DNA of 64,000 bases from Caryophanales bacterium UBA4682 (GCA_002404995.1 DHKY01000015.1:1-64000); one strand, 5' to 3'; counted from the stretch's first letter, positions 7,612-15,694 are shown. The notes: generated by a model not told the origin, from the sequence alone. Numbers and translations: made by a program.

Positions 7612-8553
7612 ATGGTCAATATCAAAAAAGCTGTCATCATCGGATGCGGATTCGTAGGCAGTTCCATCGCTTTTGCCCTTAGGCAGAAGGGACAGTTCAA
7701 CGAACTTGTTCTCATCGATGCAAATAAAGCCAAGGCCGAAGGAGAAGCAAGGGATCTTGCCCATGGCCTTCCTTATGCCTATTCCAGGAACATCTATGCC
7801 GGTAATTACGAAGATACGAAAGACGCTAGTGTCATCATCATCACCGCTGGTGCAAGCCAGAAGCCGGGAGAAACCCGTTTAGATCTGATTCATAAGAATG
7901 TCGGAATCAGGAAATCAGTCATTGCAGAATTAAAGAGAGTTCAAGTCGAAGGTATCCTGCTGATTGTCTCTAATCCTGTGGATGTCCTAACCCATATTGC
8001 ATACAAAGAAAGCGGACTACCCGCTAATCGTGTCTTTGGCAGCGGAACCGTCCTTGACACTGCCCGCTTAAAATACCTTTTGTCAAAGCGATTATCGGTT
8101 GATACCAAGAACGTCCATGCTGTCATCATCGGAGAGCATGGAGACAGTGAAACTCCGATCTGGAGCGGAGCCAATATCAGCGGAATTCCGCTAAATGATT
8201 TCTGCGCCAGGCGGGGATACACCGACCATGATGCCGGAAGGAAGCAGATTCAGGATGATGTGGTAAATTCGGCCTATAAGATCATTGAAAAGAAAGGTGC
8301 AACCTACTATGGAATCGCACTCTCTGTCTCCCATATTGTCTCCTGCATTGTCAATGACACACATACTAGGCTTCCCGTCTCCGTTGAACTAGACGGAACC
8401 TATGGCTTGTCCAATCTAGCCTTGTCAATTCCTTCCTTGGTTGGACGCAGCGGAGTCGAGAAGGTCCTTGAGCTTCCTCTTACAGCAGAAGAGAAAGAAA
8501 AGCTGGAAGCCTCAGCCGTTGCCTTGAAAGAAATCATTAAAAAAGCAAAGTAG
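7612..8553 (+). CDS. ldh: L-lactate dehydrogenase
   Basis: NAD-dependent L-lactate dehydrogenase, 313 residues, reducing pyruvate to lactate to regenerate NAD in fermentation. Seen: Rossmann motif GCGFVGSS near residue 11, QKPGETRLDL with substrate-loop Arg 89 (CGT), NPVDVLTHIA, GSGTVLDTARL and catalytic His 176 in IGEHGDSE. Recoding proof: codon 47 is AGG (7750-7752) and gives EGEAMDLAHG, a hallmark of the enzyme where Met is near invariant; codon 24 (7681-7683) is also AGG and gives FALMQ. Catalytic arginines use CGN. Apart from the start there is no ATG codon in frame. It starts at ATG 7612 after AAAGGAG and is monocistronic with a strong terminator. Confidence 0.96.
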   Translation: MVNIKKAVIIGCGFVGSSIAFALRQKGQFNELVLIDANKAKAEGEARDLAHGLPYAYSRNIYAGNYEDTKDASVIIITAGASQKPGETRLDLIHKNVGIRKSVIAELKRVQVEGILLIVSNPVDVLTHIAYKESGLPANRVFGSGTVLDTARLKYLLSKRLSVDTKNVHAVIIGEHGDSETPIWSGANISGIPLNDFCARRGYTDHDAGRKQIQDDVVNSAYKIIEKKGATYYGIALSVSHIVSCIVNDTHTRLPVSVELDGTYGLSNLALSIPSLVGRSGVEKVLELPLTAEEKEKLEASAVALKEIIKKAK

Positions 8554-8559
8554 ACACAT

Positions 8560-8591
8560 GGTGTGCATGGGAGAAGCATGCACACCTTTTT
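8560..8591 (+). terminator. intrinsic terminator of ldh
   Basis: A perfect 10-bp stem, GGTGTGCATG with CATGCACACC, a seven-base loop and five T begins six bases after the ldh stop codon. Confidence 0.92.
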
Positions 8592-8655
8592 CTGTTCTTA
8601 AATATAATAGAAAGGATAAACAATACAAATAGTCTATTTGATAATTTCTTTCCGT

Positions 8656-8734
8656 GCTTTTTGGTGCAGTATTGCATAAAACTCACTTGTTTTTTGGTGC
8701 GGATTTCTATTTAACTAGCTGGTTTTTTGGTGTG
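8656..8734. repeat. three direct repeats, 33-nt period, before ATPase remnant
   Basis: Copies of GYTTTTTGGTGY start at 8656, 8689 and 8722, exactly 33 bases (about three helical turns) apart. They lie directly before the decayed ATPase gene at 8745 and end about 10 bases before its ATG. Their form suggests operator or iteron sites bound in phase on one face of the helix. Confidence 0.6.
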
Positions 8735-8744
8735 AAATAAAAAC

Positions 8745-9086
8745 ATGAAATATAAGATTGGCGAATATTTAAAGAGAAAAATTGATAAAACATTAAGTGA
8801 ATGGCTGCAAAACAAACATCATTCTCCTGCTTTAGTCTATGGCATAAGACAGTGTGGAAAATCCAGAAGCATTCTGGAATTTGCAAAAAGCCACTTTCAC
8901 AACGTCAATTAAATCAATTTCTGGAAAACGCCAGACATCAAGCATGTATTTGATGACTCCTTAGAAGTTGATGATATTATCGGAAAGCTTTCTTTCAGGA
9001 ATACGGATTTCAAATTCATACCAGGGAAATCCATTCTAATCTTGGATGAAATACAGGATTGTCCTCGGGAAAGATTAGAAACATAA
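8745..9086 (+). pseudogene. AAA_14 ATPase gene, N-terminal remnant
   Basis: Starts ATG and translates as the N-terminus of an AAA_14 (DUF4143-type) ATPase: LVYGIRQCGKSRSILEF carries the Walker A motif, and SILILDEIQDCPR is Walker B. An in-frame TAA interrupts it after HFHNVN, where relatives have a bulky residue before INFW. The frame ends at TAA 9084-9086 shortly after Walker B, and no C-terminal nuclease-like domain follows. It is a decayed copy of the family that recurs at 14238, 15738, 20762 and 57248. The rest to 9217 shows no gene. Confidence 0.75.
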
Positions 9087-9217
9087 AAGACATCATCAAT
9101 TGTAAATTAGAGATCCGACAACAAAGCCAGCAAAGTCATTGTTGTTTAAATTAATACACTTTTCTCTGCAACCCTCGACATCATCCAATGTGTAATCAAA
9201 ACAAAAAAACTAGGTTC

Positions 9218-9523
9218 TCAAAAAAATGAGCAAGTGAATGGAACGGATTCGTAACTAGGGCCAGTCGTGCCTGATAAAGAGACATAAGACTCTTCTGTCT
9301 GATTCCAGGAAGCATCCGTAACCACATCATCTAAAAAGCCATTATAGGTGTATTCCGGTTCTGGATAAAGTTCACAATCCACGTCGCCATAATCATTAAG
9401 GACATCACTCCGAGTAGCTTCTCTAATTATGGAACGGCTTTGTATCGAACCTCTCTGCCAAGAACAGAATATTACAAAAAGAACTAACACACCGGTAAAG
9501 ACAGCTTGAATTTTATTCTTCAA
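9218..9523 (-). CDS. small exported hypothetical protein
   Basis: A 101-residue frame with one N-terminal membrane segment or signal peptide (QAVFTGVLVLFVIFCSW) and an acidic, Tyr/Ser-rich remainder. It is not recognised. The start is odd: AAGGAG is followed six bases later by ATG TTT TGA, a two-codon frame that overlaps the TTG at 9523 beginning the long frame. One extra T in the T run would make the ATG read straight into the protein (M-F-L-K-N-K). Either the TTG is used with an 11-base spacing, or the T run carries a one-base indel. Confidence 0.45.
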   Translation of the reverse strand: MKNKIQAVFTGVLVLFVIFCSWQRGSIQSRSIIREATRSDVLNDYGDVDCELYPEPEYTYNGFLDDVVTDASWNQTEESYVSLSGTTGPSYESVPFTCSFF

Positions 9524-10093
9524 AACATAATATTCTCCTTTTTATAAAAAAACATCGTAACAATTCAAAATTCAACAAAAAAAGAAAACCAAATAAACTT
9601 TCTAATATCCGTAAGCTTCCTACAATCAAAGTTTCTCAAGAAAGGAAAAGCGAGATAAAAGTGCCATTCTATGATAACTAGCCTTGTAGTTTAATATAAG
9701 CACCACCGCTATTTAAGAGCCTATTAAGAACCAGCAAGATAGTGCTACGTTTTTGTCTAGACTTCCAAAGAGTTCCTATATGTTGTATCTCATCATCCTT
9801 ACACAAACTTTATGCTACTCTCGCGATGACAAAAAGAATGAAAAAACATGCATAGATAGCTGAAATTAATTAAATTTTCCTATTACTGCTTTGCTCCTGC
9901 TTTATTATTGAGTAATCATATTTCGTAAATTATAATGATTTCGTCAGGAAAGGAACCAGTAAGAAAGACAAAGCTGCAAAAGAATCTCCAAAATGAAAGC
10001 CAGGCGTTTTATTGCAGCAAAATTATTGCGGGTGTAAAACATTAGGAGAAAATAAGAGAAAAGAGATTTTATAGAAAAGGAGGAATAATAGCT
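9524..10093. other. intergenic region, no clear gene
   Basis: AT-rich stretch of about 570 bases. A possible 46-codon frame on the minus strand around 9690-9830 (KSRQKRSTILLVLNRLL) lacks a ribosome site and is not claimed. The only strong signal is the AAAAGGAGG ribosome site before 10094. Confidence 0.4.
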
Positions 10094-10495
10094 ATGGGCT
10101 CTAGAGGGGCAAAACCCTATGAATTAGATAAAAAGGAAATGCAAAAGTATGAAATAAAAGGATACGTCTTAGATGGAGAGATTTTAACTGGAAAAGATAA
10201 GAAGGATCACGCGCTTCCTGAAATATCACACAAGTCGGATGTTAAGTATATCAAGCTGAATTCCGATAATTCGTTTAGAGAATTGCGTGTTTATAAAAAT
10301 CATCGACTCATGCTTGAAATTGCCTATCACAAAGAGAAAAGACTCTCTGGAGACTATCAACCCATCCTCCATGCCCATGATATAAACGGAGAATTCTACA
10401 AAGAACATCCCAAGGCACGTCATCTAACAGAAGAGGAATTCAGAGAATACAGTCCGTATTTCATAGGACTTAACTTGGAGGAGGTAAAGAGATAA
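10094..10495 (+). CDS. MGSRGA-type hypothetical protein, copy 1
   Basis: A 133-residue soluble protein starting MGSRGA, a start often seen in phage- and plasmid-borne proteins. The function is not recognised. Its last 45 or so residues (from LHAHDINGEFYKEH to the end) are almost identical to copy 2 at 10868, while the first 85 differ at roughly four in ten positions. It has a strong AAAAGGAGG site. The stop shares one base with the ATG of the next gene (TAATG), and the GGAGG for that gene lies inside its own coding end, so the two are tightly coupled as a module. Confidence 0.7.
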   Translation: MGSRGAKPYELDKKEMQKYEIKGYVLDGEILTGKDKKDHALPEISHKSDVKYIKLNSDNSFRELRVYKNHRLMLEIAYHKEKRLSGDYQPILHAHDINGEFYKEHPKARHLTEEEFREYSPYFIGLNLEEVKR

Positions 10496-10833
10496 TGATC
10501 AACGGAGATGTAATGGACTTCCTTGAACGGATGGACAGGAACGAATGGTATGTCCTATACAAAGGAAAGTGCTACTTCTTTGAAGCAAACTATTTCAAGG
10601 AGACGGATACCACATCCATAGAGATTCAGAGCTGGAAAGCACATACAGATGATCACATTAACATCATCGATGATTTAAATGAAAAAGAAGAATCTATTGA
10701 CTTCGACTTCCTTGAGCTTCCGCATTTTCCAACGTATCAGGAAGCAATCAAGGATTTCCTGAAACGGAAGCTGTTCGATAACAACACGAAGACTTTCTTC
10801 GAAGTTCAGGAAGAAAGGGAGTGGCTTGACTGA
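10495..10833 (+). CDS. module partner protein, copy 1
   Basis: A 112-residue acidic soluble protein (MINGDVMDFLERMDRNEWYV...). It is not recognised. It is nearly identical to 11263-11601, with differences concentrated between residues 45 and 75. Coupled to the preceding MGSRGA-type gene by a one-base overlap. Small acidic partners encoded in tandem with a variable protein are often immunity proteins or antitoxins; this is a guess from context only. Confidence 0.7.
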   Translation: MINGDVMDFLERMDRNEWYVLYKGKCYFFEANYFKETDTTSIEIQSWKAHTDDHINIIDDLNEKEESIDFDFLELPHFPTYQEAIKDFLKRKLFDNNTKTFFEVQEEREWLD

Positions 10834-10867
10834 TTGTTGTCTTTCAAATGGAATAGAGGATATTTTT

Positions 10868-11263
10868 ATGGGTTCTAGAGGCGCAAAATACCATGAACTA
10901 AACAAAGAAGAAAGGCGCAGTTATATCGTTGCAGGGCATGTACTAGATGCGGAAATTCTAGTTGGAAAAGATAAAAGATTCCATACTCTTCCAGAGGTCT
11001 CCCATAGTTCAGATGTTAAATACATCAAGCTTAATTTAGACGGAACATTTAGAGAGATGAGAATCTATAAAAATCATAAATTATGGTTAGAAATCGGATA
11101 TCATGGAGAGGCCTTAGCCAAAAGCAACAAAATCCTCCACGCCCATGATATAAACGGAGAATTCTACAAAGAACATCCCAAGGCACGTCATCTAACAGAA
11201 GAGGAATTCAGAGAATACAGTCCGTATTTCATCGGACTTAATTTAAAGGAGGTAAAGAGATAA
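10868..11263 (+). CDS. MGSRGA-type hypothetical protein, copy 2
   Basis: 131 residues, second copy of the protein at 10094. The start is set at ATG 10868 because it restores the MGSRGA beginning and has GAGG upstream, instead of the in-frame start at 10826. The N-terminal two thirds have diverged (for example KYHELNKEERRSY against KPYELDKKEMQKY), but the C-terminal 45 residues are nearly unchanged. It again overlaps its partner gene by one base. Confidence 0.7.
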   Translation: MGSRGAKYHELNKEERRSYIVAGHVLDAEILVGKDKRFHTLPEVSHSSDVKYIKLNLDGTFREMRIYKNHKLWLEIGYHGEALAKSNKILHAHDINGEFYKEHPKARHLTEEEFREYSPYFIGLNLKEVKR

Positions 11264-11601
11264 TGATTAACGGAGATGTGATGGACTTCCTTGAACGGAT
11301 GGACAGGAACGAATGGTATGTCTTATACAAAGGAAAGTGCTACTTCTTTGAAGCAAACTATTTCAAGGAGACGGATACGACATCCATAGAGATCCAAACA
11401 TGGAAGGCACATACGGATGATCACATTTATATCATAGAAGACCTAAATGAAAAAGGAGAATTAATCGACTATACCTGTGTGGAATTACCGCATTTTCCAA
11501 CGTATCAGGAAGCAATCAAGGATTTCCTGAAGCGAAAGCTGTTCGATAACAATACGAAGACCTTCTTCGAAGTACAGGAAGAAAGGGAGTGGCTTGGCTA
11601 A
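11263..11601 (+). CDS. module partner protein, copy 2
   Basis: 112 residues, nearly identical to 10495-10833. The visible changes are S/T before WKAHTDDH, N/Y and D/E in the next stretch, and a short divergent patch (GELIDYTCVEL against EESIDFDFLEL). About 190 bases without a gene follow before the DUF4417 gene. Confidence 0.7.
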   Translation: MINGDVMDFLERMDRNEWYVLYKGKCYFFEANYFKETDTTSIEIQTWKAHTDDHIYIIEDLNEKGELIDYTCVELPHFPTYQEAIKDFLKRKLFDNNTKTFFEVQEEREWLG

Positions 11602-11794
11602 AAAGACTGAAGCCGAGTTTTTAGAAAATAAGTCCAATCGGATAAAACACAGGCATCTTCGTCTTAAAACAAAAAGGAATCACTTGATTCGTTAGATCAA
11701 TAAGCAAAGATAAGAAAAAACAGTATTTCTAATTCCGTTTGTTTTAGAAACACAGATTTTAGTTACCTAGAATTCATAACAAAGGAGGAATTCA

Positions 11795-12472
11795 ATGGCA
11801 TATTATTCAAGCAAGGAACGACTCTCTCTTCTACGTCCTCTTCCACCTACCATCAAGCGCAGTATATTTTCAATTCCGATCATTCCAAAGCCGGAAATCA
11901 ATCTAGACCGGCTCGGTGATGGACTGTTTCTCCAGGGGTTCCAGAACTGCGGTTCCAAAGACCAGAACTGCAAGGACAAGATTGTCCATTTCTATTTATA
12001 TGACAGACAATTAGAGCCTCTGTATAGTAAACCAAGGAAATACATTCCAAAACTTGGAAAGTACTATGCCGTAAGGACACCGGATTTCAGCAGGTATGAT
12101 GAAAGGGACCGATTCGGAATCATCAATGCCACTTATAAGAACCGGTATTTAGGGGCCTTGTGGTCCTTGTATGGAAGGAATGTCATCCCGACCATTGGTT
12201 GGACAAATCCAGATTCATTCGATGTCTGCTTTGAAGGAGTAGAACAGGGTTCTATCGTATCGATATCGACTCTTGGTGTCCATTCTGATCAAAGCTCTAT
12301 TCAGGAATTCCTGTGTGGATACAAGGCAAGGCGGGAGAAAATCAGTCCCTCATCCATTATCTGCTTAGGTGATCATGTAGATGGAATGAACACAGACAAT
12401 GTCTTGTTCGTTCCTTACAAGGACTCTTTCGGAAGACAATTCAAAATCGGTTGGCAGCTGAAACTGTTTTAA
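11795..12472 (+). CDS. DUF4417 protein
   Basis: A 225-residue soluble protein matching the DUF4417 pattern: IVHFYLYD, then YYAVRTPDFSRYDE, IINATYKNRYLGALW, VIPTIGWTNPDSFDVCFEG, and SIVSISTLGVHSDQ. The family is common on phages and plasmids of Firmicutes and has no known reaction. Strong AAAGGAGG site seven bases before ATG. It lies after the duplicated MGSRGA module and probably belongs to the same accessory insert. Confidence 0.75.
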   Translation: MAYYSSKERLSLLRPLPPTIKRSIFSIPIIPKPEINLDRLGDGLFLQGFQNCGSKDQNCKDKIVHFYLYDRQLEPLYSKPRKYIPKLGKYYAVRTPDFSRYDERDRFGIINATYKNRYLGALWSLYGRNVIPTIGWTNPDSFDVCFEGVEQGSIVSISTLGVHSDQSSIQEFLCGYKARREKISPSSIICLGDHVDGMNTDNVLFVPYKDSFGRQFKIGWQLKLF

Positions 12473-12485
12473 ATCAAGCAGTCGA

Positions 12486-13256
12486 TTATTTCTGCATCCG
12501 CAGCTGATGGACTTTGCAAATCAAGAGATAAACTAATGCGATCCTGAGCAGAATCAGTGAGATAATCTGGGATGTCGATAACATTCCATAACTCCCTCGG
12601 ATTGCATCATATCGGTAGAATTCGATAATGAAACGGAAACTGCAATAACAGAGAAGATAAGAAGTACAAAGTGTCCCCTTCTGAACTGGTTTTCTGAAAA
12701 ATAAAAAGAGAAGAAAGATGAACAGTAATAGACAAAATGCGGATTCTATCAACTGAACTGGAAGCAGCTTAACACCGACTGGCGTATTCCTATCCGCAGG
12801 ATGGGTATACACAACTCCGATAATAGAATCCGTAGGCCGTCCATAACAGCAGCCAGCAGAAAAACATCCGATCCGGCCGAAGCATTGTCCAAGAGGAACG
12901 ACAACAGCTACGGAATCAATCCTGGAAATAAAATCAATCTTATAAATCAGGCAGTAGATCAGATATCCCAAAGCGCCTCCGATTAGTCCGCCATAGAAGA
13001 CAAAGCCGGACCGGAGCAGCTGAATCAAGGATATATGATTTTCCTTTATCACAGGCAGGGCAGTCAGAATAAAAAGAAGCTTAGCACCAATAAAGGCACC
13101 GATCCTAGCAAAGCAGCTTGCAAGCCTGATGTCCCAGCATCGGTTTTTGTCTTTCTTGTTCAAAAAGAAAAGAACCAAGACAGAAACAAAGATTCCCATG
13201 AAAAACAGAATCCCGTAAACCGGGATTCTGTTTTCTTTGTCAAAATAAGGAAACAA
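12486..13256 (-). CDS. lgt: prolipoprotein diacylglyceryl transferase
   Basis: Integral membrane enzyme of 256 residues that transfers diacylglycerol from phosphatidylglycerol to the lipobox cysteine of prolipoproteins. Signature motifs: FGRIGCFSAGCCYGRPT (its Arg residues are CGG, so genuine), HPADRNTPVGVKLLPVQLIES, and FYGGLIGGALGY. About seven membrane helices. It uses TTG 13256 as start, five bases after AAGGAG. A 10-bp perfect stem followed by T5 lies inside its 5' coding region (see 13206). Several lipoproteins encoded in this window are likely substrates. Confidence 0.92.
   Translation of the reverse strand: MFPYFDKENRIPVYGILFFMGIFVSVLVLFFLNKKDKNRCWDIRLASCFARIGAFIGAKLLFILTALPVIKENHISLIQLLRSGFVFYGGLIGGALGYLIYCLIYKIDFISRIDSVAVVVPLGQCFGRIGCFSAGCCYGRPTDSIIGVVYTHPADRNTPVGVKLLPVQLIESAFCLLLFIFLLFLFFRKPVQKGTLCTSYLLCYCSFRFIIEFYRYDAIRGSYGMLSTSQIISLILLRIALVYLLICKVHQLRMQK
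13201..13230 (-). terminator. terminator-like hairpin inside lgt 5' end
   Basis: CAGAATCCCG at 13206-13215 and CGGGATTCTG at 13221-13230 form a perfect 10-bp stem with a five-base loop. On the minus strand it is followed by TTTTTC (13201-13206). It lies in codons about 9-18 of lgt, 26 bases or more after the start codon. The form is that of an intrinsic terminator or attenuator; the coding sequence through it is conserved Lgt. Confidence 0.5.
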
Positions 13257-13276
13257 AGTAGCTCCTTCGAATCGGA

Positions 13277-13621
13277 CTAGATGCTAGCCGAAACACCGCC
13301 AGCAGAACTACCACCATTAACAATACCGGCAATAATCCCTACACAGATACCACAAGCGATGCAGACAATAGCAGCAAAGACGGTTGCAATAATAGAAAGA
13401 ACAAGAGCTGCGATTCCAAGACCATCATGTCCTTTCTTTAAACCAACAACAGATAAGACAAGTCCGACGACAGCAATCGGAAGTGCGATAAAGGAAGCAA
13501 AGAGCCAAACAAAGCCAATAACACCAAAGACAACACCAATAATACCTAAGACTAAACCTGCAATCTTCAGTCCACGTCCCTGATCCTGTACAACTTCTTC
13601 CCGATTCTGATTGTTTTCCAT
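13277..13621 (-). CDS. small membrane protein, DUF4190-like
   Basis: A 114-residue protein with a charged N-terminus and three hydrophobic, Gly/Ala-rich helices (IAGLVLGIIGVVFGVIGFVW and later), similar in style to DUF4190 small membrane proteins. The start is set at ATG 13621, seven bases after an AAAGGGGG site; an upstream in-frame TTG at 13648 overlaps that site and is unlikely. It lies upstream of lgt, with 20 bases between, on the same strand. Confidence 0.65.
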   Translation of the reverse strand: MENNQNREEVVQDQGRGLKIAGLVLGIIGVVFGVIGFVWLFASFIALPIAVVGLVLSVVGLKKGHDGLGIAALVLSIIATVFAAIVCIACGICVGIIAGIVNGGSSAGGVSASI

Positions 13622-13648
13622 GGATGATCCCCCTTTTATGATATCCAA

Positions 13649-14127
13649 TGGTCCTCAGTTGAAATCAAGCAAGTAGTCTCGGTTTTCTATTATCTTTATT
13701 GCTATTTATAGCAACGCCATATGCTTCTGTATTAGAAATCTATTCAAAGTCATATACAGAGAAAGATAACATCTACTGAAACAAATCCCTTATATTCGAT
13801 TTCTCCTTTGAATCATTAAGATTTTTACCCTTATTCAACAGCATGTCAAGAAAAAATATAGTTACTTTACATTATTACACTTATTCTGGTTATTTGATTC
13901 AGTATAATAAAAGCTCTGCTGTACTATCCTAAGATTATAAGACAACCTCCTAGCATTCTACCGAAGAGCAAAACACTAATTTCCGAAACACAAGTCGAAT
14001 ATAAACTAGTCAAAAACATAACGAAATCTTCGAATACAAAAGGCAAGGCAATTTCAAAATTATTATGTCCGTAAAAAATTATGACTATCAATGAGTATGT
14101 ATATATTTTACGTTTTTATATGAAAGT
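13649..14127. other. intergenic region, nothing recognised
   Basis: AT-rich and without a supported gene on either strand. It is the upstream region for two divergent transcripts (13621 leftward, 14238 rightward); promoter-like AT stretches occur but none is decisive. Confidence 0.4.
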
Positions 14128-14196
14128 TGCTCGGTAATTAATCAAAATTTTGCTCAACAATTGATAAAGATTCTGCTCAATCAAGTTACAATTTTT
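14128..14196. repeat. three direct repeats, 23-nt period, before ATPase
   Basis: TGCTC starts at 14128, 14151 and 14174, exactly 23 bases apart, each followed by a loosely shared AATT.A.AAA.ATT stretch. The array ends about 40 bases before the ATPase gene at 14238. It is too short and too degenerate for CRISPR; it looks like repeated operator sites. Confidence 0.6.
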
Positions 14197-14224
14197 AGTA
14201 ATATTATATATAATATTTTCAAGA

Positions 14225-14237
14225 AGGAGGTTCTCCT
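14225..14237 (+). promoter_or_regulatory. ribosome site inside a short hairpin
   Basis: The ribosome site AGGAG (14225-14229) can pair with CTCCT (14233-14237) across a GTT loop, directly against the ATG at 14238. This would hide the site in the mRNA and suggests control of translation of the ATPase. Confidence 0.5.
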
Positions 14238-15524
14238 ATGAAAATTCTGGTTGATAAAGGAAATTATAAAAAGCGTATTGTAGATAAGCAGATCGAAGAC
14301 TATCTGAAAGTCGCTGGTGCTATCTGCATCGAAGGTCCTAAATGGTGTGGAAAAACCTGGACATCCGCTTATCACTCGAATAGTGAGTTCTTAGTCGGTG
14401 ATCCGGATAACGATTTTCTAAATCGTAGACTTGCAGAACTTAGTCCCTCAACTGTTCTAAAAGGAGACGCTCCACGACTTATTGATGAGTGGCAGGAAGT
14501 GCCATCCCTTTGGGATGCCACCCGTGCCGAAGTCGATAATCGACAGAAAAAAGGGCAACTCATTCTGACAGGGTCTTCTACCCCAAAGAACAAAGGCATC
14601 AGGCATACTGGAACCGGTAGAATCGTTCGACTAAGAAGGAACACAAGGTCACTTTTCGAATCCGGTGATTCCTCTGGGAAAGTCAGTCTTGAAGAACTTT
14701 GTAACGGAAAACTAGAAGATCAGGTTCTAGATTCCGTATCCCTTGAAAATCTCGCCTACTATATTGTCCGAGGTGGATGGCCGGCAAATATCGGTGTCGA
14801 CGAAAAGCTCGCTCATCTTAGGCCACAGGCTTACAGGAGATTCATTGTCGATGACCTAAATCGTCTTGATGATGGGGTGGAGTACAATCCGCACAGAGCA
14901 GAGCTCCTTTTACGTTCCTTGGCTAGAAACGAGTCTACAACGGTCTCCCTCTCTTCTCTTGCAAACGATATCACTGAAAAAGATAACGAATCGAGGAGTC
15001 GAAATACTATCGATAAATATCTAGAATCGTTGAATCGAATGTTCTTATTCAACAATCAACTTCCATTCTCACCAAATCTCCGCTCTTCACTTAGAGTAAA
15101 GCAATCTGAAAAAAAGCATTTTTCTGATCCAGCTATGGCCTGTGCTTTACTCAACATCACTCCAGAAAAACTGTTAAAGGATCTGAATACCTTCGGCTTT
15201 CTTTTTGAATCCCTAGTAGAAAGAGATCTGAGCATTTACGCAAATTCCTTTAATGCAAAGCTTTTCCATTATCAGGATTATAAAAACCATGAAATTGATG
15301 CCGTCATTGAATTGGCCGATGGAGACTGGTGTGCCTTTGAAATCAAACTTGGCGCAAAAAAAATTGATGAAGGAGCAGAGAACCTTATCAAAGTCTGCTC
15401 TGATATTGAAAAGAACGGAGGAAAGGCACCAAAAATAAAATGCGTCATTTGTGGTCTTTCCAACGCTGCCTACCATCGTCCAGATGGGATCTATGTCGTA
15501 CCAATCACTGCATTAAAGAATTAG
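14238..15524 (+). CDS. AAA_14/DUF4143 ATPase
   Basis: A 428-residue protein with an N-terminal AAA_14 P-loop domain (Walker A GPKWCGKT near residue 35, Walker B RLIDEWQEVP near residue 78, TGSS sensor) and a C-terminal DUF4143 region with a PD-(D/E)XK-like nuclease signature (NHEIDAVIE ... FEIKLG). The physiological role of the family is unknown; toxin-like or defence roles are often proposed. Recoding evidence: codons 134 (14637-14639) and 137 (14646-14648) are AGG and give IVRLRMNTMSLFESG, matching the family, while the true Arg positions use CGA and AGA. It is the intact relative of the interrupted gene at 57248. Upstream are 23-nt repeats and a masked ribosome site. Confidence 0.85.
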   Translation: MKILVDKGNYKKRIVDKQIEDYLKVAGAICIEGPKWCGKTWTSAYHSNSEFLVGDPDNDFLNRRLAELSPSTVLKGDAPRLIDEWQEVPSLWDATRAEVDNRQKKGQLILTGSSTPKNKGIRHTGTGRIVRLRRNTRSLFESGDSSGKVSLEELCNGKLEDQVLDSVSLENLAYYIVRGGWPANIGVDEKLAHLRPQAYRRFIVDDLNRLDDGVEYNPHRAELLLRSLARNESTTVSLSSLANDITEKDNESRSRNTIDKYLESLNRMFLFNNQLPFSPNLRSSLRVKQSEKKHFSDPAMACALLNITPEKLLKDLNTFGFLFESLVERDLSIYANSFNAKLFHYQDYKNHEIDAVIELADGDWCAFEIKLGAKKIDEGAENLIKVCSDIEKNGGKAPKIKCVICGLSNAAYHRPDGIYVVPITALKN

Positions 15525-15608
15525 AAGTAGCAACGCATTTGTTGCTGCTGTCAACTTTTCTCTAACAAGAGCTATTTTTTAACTGATATAAGATGAAGTA
15601 GCAGCTCT

Positions 15609-15694
15609 TTCGTGTCATTTAGTGTAAACTTTCAAAAATTATTCATGTAGTTAAGTGTGTTTTGCTGTTCTTTTTTTGCACTAAATGACACGAA
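15609..15694. repeat. perfect 16-bp inverted repeat before decayed ATPase
   Basis: TTCGTGTCATTTAGTG at 15609-15624 and its exact complement CACTAAATGACACGAA at 15679-15694 lie 54 bases apart, just upstream of the decayed ATPase gene at 15738. Two further partial copies of its TAGTGTAA core occur at 15620 and, inverted, near 15709. It could be an operator pair that supports looping, or a large RNA stem. Confidence 0.65.

Larger units (their letters stand above)
10094..11601 (+). repeat. tandem duplication of a two-gene module
   Basis: The unit is about 770 bases and is present twice head to tail (10094-10833 and 10868-11601). DNA identity is very high from the 3' third of the first gene through the partner gene and lower in the 5' part of the first gene. 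That mosaic is expected if a duplication diversified at one end or was partly homogenised by recombination. Confidence 0.75.

Noticed and set aside
9690..9830. 46-codon minus-strand frame
   Set aside because: Plausible composition but no ribosome site, no conserved motif, and it begins just after a stop.
10094..12472. Prophage or integrative element
   Set aside because: MGSRGA-type and DUF4417 proteins are mobile-element flavoured, but no integrase, terminase, structural gene or attachment repeats were found.
14128..14196. CRISPR array
   Set aside because: Only three degenerate units with a 5-base conserved core; no spacers and no cas genes.
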